Assembly (NCBI GenBank): GCA_035288405.1
Contig: DATEAK010000073.1
Coordinates: 1-6,466 of the forward strand
Length of the DNA stretch: 6,466 nt
DNA from: JACPSX01 sp035288405 [NCBI: bacterium]
Lineage (GTDB): Bacteria; JACPSX01
Direction of reading: 5' to 3'
Made by a program: the position numbers and the translations under genes. How positions within the stretch are numbered: the stretch's first letter is position 1; each line of letters starts with the position of its first letter. The notes beneath the pieces are model-generated. The model searched no databases. It had not been told where the DNA came from and was given only the letters and a program-made list of their open reading frames with translations. Positions 1-6,264 of this stretch are shown here, one piece after another.

Positions 1-339
1 AGGTAAGGTTCCGATCGAGGAGAGTTCCGGCGAGTATCGGCCGTTCACGAAGACCAGCCGGCTGTAGGCCAGGCCCGGGAAGCTGAACGGCTCAATTTCC
101 CGGGACGACAATGCGACGCGTCCGTCCTGTGGGAGCTTGAAGTCTGTCTGGGTAATTGGAGCCACGCTGGTAAACCGCCAGTCCTCATCCCGGAGGGTCG
201 GAAACCCCAACTCGGAGAATCGGGTCATTGCCGCCCGGCGGGTCGAGCGCACCCACACCTGGCTGCTTCCCGGAGCACTGTTTTCAAACTGCGTAAAGCT
301 TTCCAGGTAATTGTCTGTTCGTTGCGTCACCACGGTCAC
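1..339 (-). CDS. sufD: SufD, Fe-S cluster assembly protein (N-terminal part, cut by left window edge)
   Basis: SufD is the partner of SufB in the cytoplasmic SufBC2D scaffold, where it supports cluster assembly and iron acquisition. The minus strand shows an open frame of 113 codons running off the left edge. The N-terminus is SufD-like: about residues 35-61 contain the family's ELGFPT...DEDWRFTN stretch, and near residues 97-112 there is LVFVNGRYSPELSSIG, the loop that leads into the beta-helix core. The GTG at 337-339 is chosen as start because a strong GGGAGGGG ribosome binding site (347-354) sits 7 bases upstream; two further GTG codons at 331-333 and 328-330 are possible but worse placed. 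It starts 17 bases after the sufC stop, so it is the next gene of the same operon. The beta-helix core and C-terminus are outside the window, so intactness cannot be judged. Confidence 0.93.
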   Translation of the reverse strand, partial: MTVVTQRTDNYLESFTQFENSAPGSSQVWVRSTRRAAMTRFSELGFPTLRDEDWRFTSVAPITQTDFKLPQDGRVALSSREIEPFSFPGLAYSRLVFVNGRYSPELSSIGTLP

Positions 340-346
340 TGTCGTG

Positions 347-354
347 CCCCTCCC
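347..354 (-). promoter_or_regulatory. Ribosome binding site of sufD
   Basis: GGGAGGGG on the minus strand lies 7 bases before the GTG at 337-339 and decides the choice of that non-ATG start. It lies just after the sufC stop codon (357-359), as expected for closely spaced operon genes. Confidence 0.7.
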
Positions 355-356
355 GG

Positions 357-1127
357 TTAAGCGTTTGCCGGCAGGGCGGTCTGGGTTTCGGCCTCGACCC
401 ACGCGTAGCCTTTGGTCTCGAGCTCCAGAGCCAGATCTTTGCCGCCTGACTTAACGATTTGGCCATCCACCAGCACATGGATGGTATCAGGAACGATGTA
501 GTCGAGAAGACGCTGGTAGTGGGTGACGACGACGATGGAACGATCGGGACTGCGCAGCGCGTTGACGCCTTTGGCGACGATCCTCAAAGCATCAATGTCC
601 AGCCCGGAATCGGTCTCGTCCAAGATGGCGAGCTTGGGTTGCAGTATCGACATCTGGAATACCTCGTTGCGCTTCTTCTCGCCTCCCGAGAAACCCTCGT
701 TCACCGACCGGTTCAGGAGGCGTTCATCCATGTCCAGGGCCTTCATTTTCTCCTTGACCATGGGAAGAAAGTCCATGGCGTCGAGTTCCTCAAGGCCCTG
801 GTACTTGCGGATGGCGTTTAGGGCGGCTTTCAGGAAGTAGGTGTTGTTCACTCCGGGGATCTCAACCGGATATTGGAAGGCCAGGAAAATCCCCGCCCAG
901 GCACGCTCTTCCGGTGCCATCTCCAGCAGGTTCCTGCCTTCGTAAATCACCTCTCCTGCTGTGACTTCATACCCTTCCCGGCCGGCCAGGACCTGAGCCA
1001 GTGTGCTCTTTCCGGAGCCGTTGGGGCCCATAATGGAATGGACCTCTCCGGCGTTCACCTTCAGGTTCACGCCTTTGAGGATTTTTCGGTTGCCTACCTT
1101 CACGTGCAGATTCTTGATTTCCAGCAT
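357..1127 (-). CDS. sufC: SufC, ABC-type ATPase of the Suf Fe-S assembly complex
   Basis: SufC is the soluble ATPase of SufBC2D; ATP binding dimerises SufC and rearranges SufB-SufD so that a nascent cluster can form. The 256-residue protein is full length for the family. All nucleotide-binding motifs are present: Walker A GPNGSGKST (34-42), Q-loop FQYP (84-87), ABC signature SGGEKKRNE (147-155), Walker B LAILDE (166-171) followed by the family-typical TDSGLDIDAL (172-181), and the H-loop histidine H203 in VVTHYQRLL. The ATG at 1125-1127 has AAGGA about 9 bases upstream in a purine-rich AAAAAAGGAAAAGG stretch. It lies 32 bases after sufB and 17 bases before sufD, so it is co-transcribed with both. 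Nothing is missing or unusual. Confidence 0.98.
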   Translation of the reverse strand: MLEIKNLHVKVGNRKILKGVNLKVNAGEVHSIMGPNGSGKSTLAQVLAGREGYEVTAGEVIYEGRNLLEMAPEERAWAGIFLAFQYPVEIPGVNNTYFLKAALNAIRKYQGLEELDAMDFLPMVKEKMKALDMDERLLNRSVNEGFSGGEKKRNEVFQMSILQPKLAILDETDSGLDIDALRIVAKGVNALRSPDRSIVVVTHYQRLLDYIVPDTIHVLVDGQIVKSGGKDLALELETKGYAWVEAETQTALPANA

Positions 1128-1159
1128 ACCTTTTCCTTTTTTGACGAGTTTCTATAAAT

Positions 1160-2617
1160 TCAGCCGATGCTCCCCTCGAGACTGATGCTGAGCAGCTTCT
1201 GCGCTTCCACGGCAAACTCCATCGGCAGATTTCGGAAGACCTCCTTGCAGAAGCCGTTGACGATCAGGCTCACGGCGTCTTCCTTTGTGATTCCCCTCTG
1301 GTTACAGTAGAAAATCTGGTCATCCCCGATCTTCGATGTGGATGCCTCGTGTTCCATGCGGGCCGTGGAGTTCTTTACTTCTATGTAAGGGAACGTGTGA
1401 GCGCCGCACTTGTCGCCGATAAGCAGTGAGTCGCACTGCGTGTAGTTGCGCGCTCCCGCGGCGCTCTTGAGGATCTTGACCTGGCCGCGGTAGGTGTTCT
1501 GGCCATGCCCCGCGGAGATTCCTTTGGCGACGATCGTGCTCCGGGTGTTCTTGCCCATATGGATCATTTTGGTTCCCGTGTCGGCCTGCTGGTGGTGGTT
1601 GGTCAACGCCACCGAGTAAAACTCGCCTACGGAATCGTCACCCTGGAGGATGCAACTGGGGTACTTCCAGGTGATGGCGGAGCCCGTCTCGACCTGTGTC
1701 CACGAGATCTTGGAGTTCCTGCCCAGGCACTTTCCGCGTTTGGTAACGAAGTTGTAGATGCCTCCCTTTCCTTCCTTATTCCCCGGGTACCAGTTCTGGA
1801 TGGTCGAATACTTGATGGTGGCGTTATCGTGGGCAATGAGCTCCACGACCGCCGCGTGCAACTGATTCTCATCCCGCATGGGCGCCGTGCAGCCTTCCAG
1901 ATAGCTCACGTAGCTGCCCTCCTCGGCGATGATCAGCGTGCGTTCGAACTGGCCCGTGTCCGCAGCATTGATCCGGAAGTAGGTAGAAAGCTCCATGGGG
2001 CAGCGCACTCCCTTGGGGATGTAGCAAAATGAACCGTCGCTGAACACGGCGGAGTTCAGAGTGGCGAAGTAGTTATCGGAATAGGGGACCACCGATCCGA
2101 GATACTTCTCGACCAGCTCCGGGTGATTTTGCGCAGCCTCGGAGAACGAACAGAAGAGTATTCCCAGTTCGGCGAGCTTTTCCTTAAACGTGGTGGCCAC
2201 GGAAACGCTGTCGAAGACCGCATCCACCGCGACCCCGCTGAGCTTTTTCTGCTCTTCCAGCGGAATGCCCAGCTTCTCGAACGTTCTCAGCACCTCCGGG
2301 TCCACTTCATCCAGGCTGTTGAGCTTCTTCCTGGGCTTGGGCGCCGAGTAATAAATGATGTCCTGGTAGTCGATGGGCGGGTGCTTGATGTTCGCCCATG
2401 TCGGTTCTCCCTCGGACGTTTCCATTTTTGCCCAAGTCTTGTAAGCCTTGAGTCGCCACTCGAGCATGAACTCCGGTTCATTCTTCTTCGCGGAGATCAG
2501 TCGAATGATGTCCTCGTTGAGTCCACGGGGAATGGCGTCCGCTTCAATTTCCGTGACAAACCCGTACTTGTATTCCTGGTTTGCCAGGTTTTCGATTGTG
2601 TTCGTGGAAGCACTCAT
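1160..2617 (-). CDS. sufB: SufB, Fe-S cluster scaffold protein
   Basis: SufB is the main scaffold of SufBC2D: it accepts persulfide sulfur and builds the cluster at its interface with SufD. The 485-residue product is close to the usual length. It has the typical N-terminal YKYGF...[14 protein letters not shown] (about 16-42) and WRLKAYKTW (54-62), then the beta-helix core with LEGCTAP (240-246), [21 protein letters not shown] (391-411), [10 protein letters not shown] (421-430) and QRGITKEDA (440-448). C395, H423 and E424 match by context the E. coli residues Cys405, His433 and Glu434 needed for cluster formation; C243 probably matches Cys254. The frame stays open upstream to an ATG at 2905, but that extension overlaps mrp in another frame and is not SufB-like. 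The ATG at 2615-2617 has AAGGAG just upstream and starts at the family's normal N-terminus. It lies between mrp and sufC with 32-base gaps on each side. Confidence 0.98.
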   Translation of the reverse strand: MSASTNTIENLANQEYKYGFVTEIEADAIPRGLNEDIIRLISAKKNEPEFMLEWRLKAYKTWAKMETSEGEPTWANIKHPPIDYQDIIYYSAPKPRKKLNSLDEVDPEVLRTFEKLGIPLEEQKKLSGVAVDAVFDSVSVATTFKEKLAELGILFCSFSEAAQNHPELVEKYLGSVVPYSDNYFATLNSAVFSDGSFCYIPKGVRCPMELSTYFRINAADTGQFERTLIIAEEGSYVSYLEGCTAPMRDENQLHAAVVELIAHDNATIKYSTIQNWYPGNKEGKGGIYNFVTKRGKCLGRNSKISWTQVETGSAITWKYPSCILQGDDSVGEFYSVALTNHHQQADTGTKMIHMGKNTRSTIVAKGISAGHGQNTYRGQVKILKSAAGARNYTQCDSLLIGDKCGAHTFPYIEVKNSTARMEHEASTSKIGDDQIFYCNQRGITKEDAVSLIVNGFCKEVFRNLPMEFAVEAQKLLSISLEGSIG

Positions 2618-2622
2618 TCCTT

Positions 2623-2628
2623 CTCCTT
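2623..2628 (-). promoter_or_regulatory. Ribosome binding site of sufB
   Basis: AAGGAG, followed by AAGGA, lies 5 bases before the ATG at 2615-2617. It supports this start over the in-frame ATG 288 bases upstream, which lies inside mrp. Confidence 0.75.
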
Positions 2629-2649
2629 TTGAAGCCTTCTGAAAAGTCC

Positions 2650-4098
2650 TTAAGCGTGTTGAACGCTGATCGCTCTTTCCTGCTGTTGCAAGCCTCCGGA
2701 CGCGCAGCTCGGGCAGCCGCACAGCTTGCGGAGGTAGTCGAAGGTATAGATGCCCGCGGAATGGCCATCGTTCCATTGGAAGCGCAGCGCGTAGCGTCCG
2801 ACCGGATCGATGGAAAGCGGCTTGACGTCTGCGCGGATGGAATCCTCCCGAAGTCGCTTTTCGCCGGACATTTCGTCGATGCACTGCGCGCAGCGACAAC
2901 CACACCGTAGGGCATAACCCGTGTACAGACTTTCGTGGCCGTCCTTCCAGAGAATCCGGACCTCTGTTTGCGAGGGCTGGCTGATCTCGGCCGGCTCCGG
3001 GCGCTCCGTATCCGCTTCACCCATATTGCGGATGCTCACCTGCGCGGCCAGGTTTTCAGCGATCCGCACGAAGGCGCGGGCGCTCGGAGAGTCGGGCTGG
3101 GCCAGGACGATGGGAACTCCTTCGTCGGAAGCCGTACGGATATCCGTGGATAGCGGAATCTCACCGAGGAACGGGATACTCTTTGCCAGGCTGTATCGCC
3201 GGGCTCCCCCGCTGCCGAAGATTTCTTCCCTCTCTCCGCAGTGAAGACACTCGAACCCGCTCATATTTTCGATGAGTCCCAGGACCGGGGTGCGAAGCTT
3301 ATTGAACATGATGATGGCCTTTTCCGCCACCTGAAATGCCAGATCCTGGGGGGTTGACACGATAACCGCCCCGGTGAGTGGGATCTTCTGGCAAAGACTC
3401 AACTGAATGTCCCCGGTGCCGGGCGGCAAGTCGACGAGTAAATAGTCGAGATCTCCCCATTCAACGCTGCCGAGAAACTGGTCCACGATCTTCGAGAGCA
3501 TCGGGCCCCGCCAGATCACCGCGTCTCCGCTGGGCACGAAGAAACCCATGGAGATGATCTTGATTCCGTAGCGAAGGGGAGGAATGATATTTCCGTTCTG
3601 CTGGCCGGGCTGAGAACCCGCTCCCATGAGGGTGGGAATGCTTGGCCCGTACACGTCGGCGTCCATGAGACCCACGCGGGCACCCAGCTTGGAGAGAGCG
3701 ATGGCAAGGTTTGCGCTTACGGTCGATTTCCCGACGCCGCCTTTCCCGCTGGCGATGGGGATAATGTTCTTTACCAGAGGCAGCAGCTTGTCTTTCTGCT
3801 CCGACTTGGCGGGGCGCACCCTGGAGGTCAGCGTGATCTCCACGTGTTTGACACCCGGACGGGACAACACGGCGCGGGTGGCCTCTTGCTTCATCTGTTC
3901 GCGGACCGGGCAGGCCGGTGTGGTCAGCTCGATGGTGAAAGAGACGTTTTCACCGTTGATCTGGACGTCTTTAATGAAGCCGAGCGAGACGATATCCCGT
4001 CCCAGGTCCGGATCTTTGATCCCGGAGAGGGTTCTCAGGATTTCCTCCTGGGTTACGGTTATCTGAGGGCTTTCTTTCATGCTTTGTTCTCTCTTCAC
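2650..4098 (-). CDS. mrp: Mrp/ApbC-type Fe-S carrier ATPase with MIP18 and DUF971 domains (HCF101-like architecture)
   Basis: Mrp/ApbC/Nbp35 proteins bind a labile [4Fe-4S] cluster between two subunits and deliver it to apo-proteins in the cytoplasm. Three domains are visible in 482 residues. First, MIP18/DUF59 (about 15-95), with [14 protein letters not shown] and TTPACPVRE including C63. Second, the P-loop ATPase (about 110-355), with deviant Walker A KGGVGKST (119-126), [10 protein letters not shown] (146-155), [11 protein letters not shown] (220-230) and the subunit-bridging C-x2-C (C284, C287). Third, DUF971 / GBBH-like N-terminal domain (about 378-462), with [22 protein letters not shown] and two cysteine clusters, CGCRCAQC (399-406) and CGCPSC (460-465). 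Plain bacterial Mrp ends before the third domain. The start is uncertain: GTG at 4096-4098 has AAGG 9 bases upstream, while ATG at 4078-4080 would give 476 residues with a weaker site. Its place between rrf2 and sufB points to a cluster-transfer role coupled to Suf. Confidence 0.95.
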   Translation of the reverse strand: MKREQSMKESPQITVTQEEILRTLSGIKDPDLGRDIVSLGFIKDVQINGENVSFTIELTTPACPVREQMKQEATRAVLSRPGVKHVEITLTSRVRPAKSEQKDKLLPLVKNIIPIASGKGGVGKSTVSANLAIALSKLGARVGLMDADVYGPSIPTLMGAGSQPGQQNGNIIPPLRYGIKIISMGFFVPSGDAVIWRGPMLSKIVDQFLGSVEWGDLDYLLVDLPPGTGDIQLSLCQKIPLTGAVIVSTPQDLAFQVAEKAIIMFNKLRTPVLGLIENMSGFECLHCGEREEIFGSGGARRYSLAKSIPFLGEIPLSTDIRTASDEGVPIVLAQPDSPSARAFVRIAENLAAQVSIRNMGEADTERPEPAEISQPSQTEVRILWKDGHESLYTGYALRCGCRCAQCIDEMSGEKRLREDSIRADVKPLSIDPVGRYALRFQWNDGHSAGIYTFDYLRKLCGCPSCASGGLQQQERAISVQHA

Positions 4099-4110
4099 TT
4101 CGGTTGACCT

Positions 4111-4135
4111 TCTGATTCTTCTCTGGAGAATCAGA
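4111..4135 (-). promoter_or_regulatory. Perfect inverted repeat between rrf2 and mrp (hairpin or operator candidate)
   Basis: The arms TCTGATTCT (4111-4119) and AGAATCAGA (4127-4135) are perfect 9-bp complements around a 7-base loop. The repeat overlaps the rrf2 stop codon (4131-4133). In the transcript it ends right at the AGAAGG that would serve as the mrp ribosome binding site for the GTG start. No U-run follows on either strand, so it does not look like an intrinsic terminator. It could be an RNA stability or translation-control hairpin, or a DNA dyad for a regulator; the sequence does not decide between these. Confidence 0.55.
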
Positions 4136-4622
4136 TATGCAGTCCGCCCAATCTCTCCCTCAGACCTTTTTGATCTGCAATGTCATTCACGGAAACTCCC
4201 GAAAGGAAGTTTGCCAGAAGGGTTTGGGCCCTTTGCCAGATCGAGATCTGGTTACAGACGGGAATATAAGAACAATAGGAAGGTCCCTTCTCAATACACT
4301 CCATAATGGCAAGCGGTCTTTCCACAACCTCGTAGACCTCTTTGATGCTGATCGTCTCGGCCGGTCTGGCCAGGCCAAACCCGCCCCTGCAGCCCAGGTG
4401 GGATTTCACGAGTCCCCCGGAAACCAGATCCTTCATAATTTTGGAGAGATAGTGGGGAGGAATATTTTGCTTCTTTTCAATTTCAATCCTGGGAACAATC
4501 CTGCCGGGGGGTTGAGCCGCCAGGTACGAGAGGGCCCGGACGGCGTAGTCTACACGGTACCCCACGTTCATTAGGGAGCTTCTCTCGATTCCTCTTTTGG
4601 GATTATTTTCCATCACCGCCAT
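4131..4622 (-). CDS. Rrf2-family transcriptional regulator with RirA-like C-x7-C-x5-C cysteine spacing
   Basis: Rrf2 proteins (IscR, NsrR, RirA) are winged-helix dimers that often bind an Fe-S cluster and regulate Fe-S assembly, iron or nitric oxide genes. Translated from 4622 this one has 163 residues: a typical N-terminus GYRVDYAVRALSYLA (about 21-35), a helix-turn-helix near 54-75 (IPPHYLSKIMKDLV), a wing GCRGGFGLARP (77-87), and cysteines at 109, 117 and 123. That C-x7-C-x5-C spacing equals RirA (Cys91, Cys99, Cys105) and differs from the C-x5-C-x5-C of IscR. Four in-frame ATGs lie near the 5' end (4631, 4622, 4613, 4571). The one at 4620-4622 is chosen because GAGAAGG lies 9 bases upstream; the same site touches the first ATG directly. 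Starting at 4571 would put the cysteines at 92, 100 and 106, closest to known members. As first gene of the suf operon it is probably an autoregulated Fe-S sensor; this role is inferred. Confidence 0.93.
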   Translation of the reverse strand: MAVMENNPKRGIERSSLMNVGYRVDYAVRALSYLAAQPPGRIVPRIEIEKKQNIPPHYLSKIMKDLVSGGLVKSHLGCRGGFGLARPAETISIKEVYEVVERPLAIMECIEKGPSYCSYIPVCNQISIWQRAQTLLANFLSGVSVNDIADQKGLRERLGGLHI

Positions 4623-4631
4623 AAACCACAT

Positions 4632-4638
4632 CCTTCTC
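4632..4638 (-). promoter_or_regulatory. Ribosome binding site of the Rrf2 regulator
   Basis: GAGAAGG on the minus strand lies 9 bases before the ATG at 4620-4622 and directly next to the ATG at 4629-4631. The spacing favours the second ATG as the start. Confidence 0.6.
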
Positions 4639-4665
4639 GTAAAACCCTAAAGCAATTAGAGATAC

Positions 4666-4683
4666 TGGATTTAACCCGATCCA
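4666..4683. repeat. Short inverted repeat in the rrf2 leader
   Basis: TGGAT (4666-4670) and ATCCA (4679-4683) form 5-bp arms around an 8-base spacer in the predicted untranslated leader between the promoter and the rrf2 start. It is short enough to arise by chance; it is listed only as a possible second operator half or minor hairpin. Confidence 0.25.
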
Positions 4684-4700
4684 TTTCCCTTCTCTTATTT

Positions 4701-4732
4701 AGGTCCCAAGACAATATAGATCTTGAAGGTCC
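4701..4732. promoter_or_regulatory. Candidate operator overlapping the suf-operon promoter
   Basis: The -10 element is framed by symmetric sequence: CAAGA (4707-4711) and TCTTG (4721-4725) are inverted around 9 bases that contain the -10 hexamer, and outside them AGGTCC is repeated directly at 4701-4706 and 4727-4732. A regulator bound here would block RNA polymerase, which fits autorepression by the Rrf2 protein encoded just downstream. It does not match the IscR consensus or the RirA IRO box (TGA-N9-TCA) closely, so assignment to this regulator is inference. Confidence 0.4.
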
Positions 4733-4742
4733 ACTTTGTCAA
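4713..4742 (-). promoter_or_regulatory. Sigma-70-type promoter of the rrf2-mrp-sufBCD operon
   Basis: On the minus strand a perfect TTGACA (-35, 4737-4742) is followed after 18 bases by TATATT (-10, 4713-4718), five of six matches to TATAAT. Transcription would start near 4706, giving a leader of roughly 80 bases before the rrf2 ATG at 4622. It is the only strong promoter-like pair seen upstream of the operon. Confidence 0.8.
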
Positions 4743-4803
4743 GAACCATAAGTCATTTTGCTTAGTTATCTAGGTGGGATAAGTCTGAAAGCTATTACAG
4801 ATG

Positions 4804-4842
4804 AGCCTCTTGTGGGTTTCTTGCCGATCCAAGAGGCTTTTT
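4804..4842 (+). terminator. Intrinsic-terminator-like hairpin oriented to the plus strand
   Basis: AGCCTCTTG (4804-4812) pairs perfectly with CAAGAGGCT (4830-4838) around a 17-base loop and is followed by a run of five T (4838-4842) on the plus strand. In the minus direction no T-run follows the stem, so it is poorly suited to end the amidohydrolase transcript. No plus-strand gene precedes it. It could end a short non-coding or antisense transcript, or act only as a hairpin in the minus-strand message. Confidence 0.5.
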
Positions 4843-4940
4843 GGACCCGGAAGCTTTTTGACAAACAGATCTTCTGCCAGGCTTGGGGCAATCGGCAGGA
4901 ACAGGTGAGACCGAAGTGCTTGTCTGGGTCGCGAATTCCT

Positions 4941-6167
4941 CTACTTTCCTGGCGAGAAGCCGTCCCCTACGATTGCGATCTCGGGTTCGCCGGAAGCGTA
5001 CTTCTCAGGAGTCGGCAGGTGAAAGAGCTCCAGGGCGTTTTTCCCCAGGATGCGGCGCTTGGCTTTCTCGGTCAGGAAAGGGAGATCGTAGATACGGCTG
5101 GGCAAATCGAAGTCCCAGTGAGGATAGTCCGAGGCGTACAGGAGCTGGCTCTCTGCGTGGATCATCTCAAAGATGTAGGCCAGGTGGTTCAGATTGTCAG
5201 GCCACTCCAGAGGCTGGGATGTGTAGTAGAAATCGCGCATATACTCGCTGGGCTTCTTCTTGAGTCCTGGGGCTTCCGAGGGCCGCATCATGTACTCGTT
5301 GTCCAGACGGAACATGAGAAACGGGATCCAGGCCACCCCGCATTCCATCCAAATGAATTTGAGCCGCGGGAACCTCTCGGGGATGGCATGGATCACCATG
5401 TTCGTCAAATGGATCATGTTGTAGAGGGGAAAGCCGAGGGAGTGTACCCCGATAAAGCGGTCAAACTGCTCCAGCGAGCGCTCACTCCAGTTATAGACTG
5501 GGTGGAAGGCCAGCGGTAAACCGGATTCTTCCACGGCTCTGTAGAATTTCATGTAGCGGTTGTGGTGGACCGGCTGGTAGCGAAGGCTGGTGACCATAAA
5601 GCCGACCACTCCGGGCTTGCCGGTAAAGGTCTCGACCATCTTCAGGCTCATGTCCGGATCGTTGAAGGGGATATAGAGCATCGTCTTGATCGTTTCGCTG
5701 CGGTTCAGCACCTCCTCAGTGATCCAGCGTGCGTAGGCCCAGGCAATGGCGGACTCCACCTCGCTCTGGGGGTGCAGTCCCAAGTTGAGCATCAGCGTGG
5801 GAAACACAATGGAGTAATCGACTCCCAGTTGAGTCATTTCCCCCTGGAAACGATCGATCTCGTGCAGGACGCCTTCGTAGGGATCCTCGGGGGTAAGGCG
5901 CCGTTTGATCCGGCCCGCGACTTGCTGGTCTCCCAGCTGGTGGGGCACAAGCTGGAACCGGCCGACTCCCAGTTTCATCCCTTCTTCGGCCCGCCGGCGC
6001 GTCGTGGGATGCTCGATGTACTTTATGATGCTGGACCAGGACTGCATTTCGTAATGGTGGGCATCCGAGTCCACAATCGGGAACCGGTCCAGGCCGCGCT
6101 CGGTAACCTCACGCGCGGCATTTGCAAGTATACCGTGATTCCCATTGTGCCCCATGTCTGGAGACAT
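4941..6167 (-). CDS. Amidohydrolase_2 / ACMSD-like metal-dependent hydrolase or decarboxylase
   Basis: This 408-residue cytoplasmic protein belongs to the amidohydrolase_2 TIM-barrel family, which includes ACMSD and gamma-resorcylate, 2,3-dihydroxybenzoate and 5-carboxyvanillate decarboxylases as well as hydrolases. Visible marks are the first-strand motif VDSDAHHYE (32-40), where D35-x-H37 takes the place of the HxH or ExH metal ligands; H222 in LAFHPVYN; MECGVAWIPF (274-283); and D347 in ASDYPHWD (345-352), the conserved metal-binding or catalytic aspartate. The C-terminal ILGKNALELFHL (373-384) is the usual family ending. It is longer than the classic decarboxylases (about 330 residues), with an insertion-like segment around 55-105. 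No signal peptide or membrane segment is seen. The ATG at 6165-6167 has GAGGGGGG 7 bases upstream. A 318-base gap and the suf promoter separate it from the suf operon, so a joint function is not indicated. The substrate is unknown. Confidence 0.9.
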   Translation of the reverse strand: MSPDMGHNGNHGILANAAREVTERGLDRFPIVDSDAHHYEMQSWSSIIKYIEHPTTRRRAEEGMKLGVGRFQLVPHQLGDQQVAGRIKRRLTPEDPYEGVLHEIDRFQGEMTQLGVDYSIVFPTLMLNLGLHPQSEVESAIAWAYARWITEEVLNRSETIKTMLYIPFNDPDMSLKMVETFTGKPGVVGFMVTSLRYQPVHHNRYMKFYRAVEESGLPLAFHPVYNWSERSLEQFDRFIGVHSLGFPLYNMIHLTNMVIHAIPERFPRLKFIWMECGVAWIPFLMFRLDNEYMMRPSEAPGLKKKPSEYMRDFYYTSQPLEWPDNLNHLAYIFEMIHAESQLLYASDYPHWDFDLPSRIYDLPFLTEKAKRRILGKNALELFHLPTPEKYASGEPEIAIVGDGFSPGK

Positions 6168-6174
6168 TTTCTTT

Positions 6175-6182
6175 CCCCCCTC
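6175..6182 (-). promoter_or_regulatory. Ribosome binding site of the amidohydrolase
   Basis: GAGGGGGG on the minus strand lies 7 bases before the ATG at 6165-6167 and favours this start over the in-frame ATG four codons later. The six-G run is unusual for a ribosome binding site but well placed. Confidence 0.6.
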
Positions 6183-6264
6183 TTTTCTCTACACGAGAAC
6201 CCTTGCTAAGATCTGCGCAGACAACTGTACTCAGCGCCAAATTCAATCGATATCAAACGCTGGA

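Larger units (their letters stand above)
4623..4940. other. Gene-free region between the amidohydrolase and the suf operon
   Basis: This 318-base stretch contains no supported gene. The part next to rrf2 is visibly richer in A and T than the coding sequence around it. It holds the minus-strand promoter of the rrf2-suf operon at 4713-4742, candidate operator dyads around it, and a terminator-like hairpin at 4804-4842 whose T-run is on the plus strand. Bases 4843-4940, directly downstream of the amidohydrolase stop, contain only a weak CTGCC/GGCAG inverted repeat (about 4876-4900) without a T-run, so no intrinsic terminator for the amidohydrolase is recognisable. Confidence 0.7.

Noticed and set aside
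1505-2032. Plus-strand open frame of 175 codons opposite sufB.
   Set aside because: It is complementary to the conserved SufB core, and its composition fits a shadow frame of GC-rich coding DNA.
2618-2905. N-terminal extension of the sufB frame to an ATG at 2905 (96 extra residues).
   Set aside because: The extension overlaps the mrp C-terminus in another frame, is rich in arginine like a shadow frame and does not resemble SufB; a good ribosome binding site precedes the ATG at 2615-2617.
1128-4130. Three identical 32-base gaps in the operon (sufB-sufC, mrp-sufB, rrf2-mrp with the GTG start).
   Set aside because: The three gap sequences share only purine-rich ribosome binding sites, and the third equality depends on the uncertain mrp start, so this looks like coincidence.
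4723-4742. TTGA and TCAA ends around the -35 box as a RirA IRO-box match (TGA-N9-TCA).
   Set aside because: The spacing is 12 and not 9 bases, and the inner positions show no symmetry.
4758-5519. Long plus-strand open frame of 253 codons opposite the amidohydrolase.
   Set aside because: It lies antisense to a clearly conserved gene, its translation has no recognisable domain, and it runs through the plus-strand terminator-like hairpin.
5562-6209. Plus-strand open frame of 215 codons opposite the amidohydrolase N-terminus.
   Set aside because: It is antisense to a recognised enzyme and shows no family resemblance or convincing ribosome binding site.
6168-6264. A possible separate promoter for the amidohydrolase in the 97-base gap, using TTGATA as -35.
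   Set aside because: No acceptable -10 lies at the right distance; the gene may be co-transcribed with the upstream frame or use a promoter I cannot recognise.
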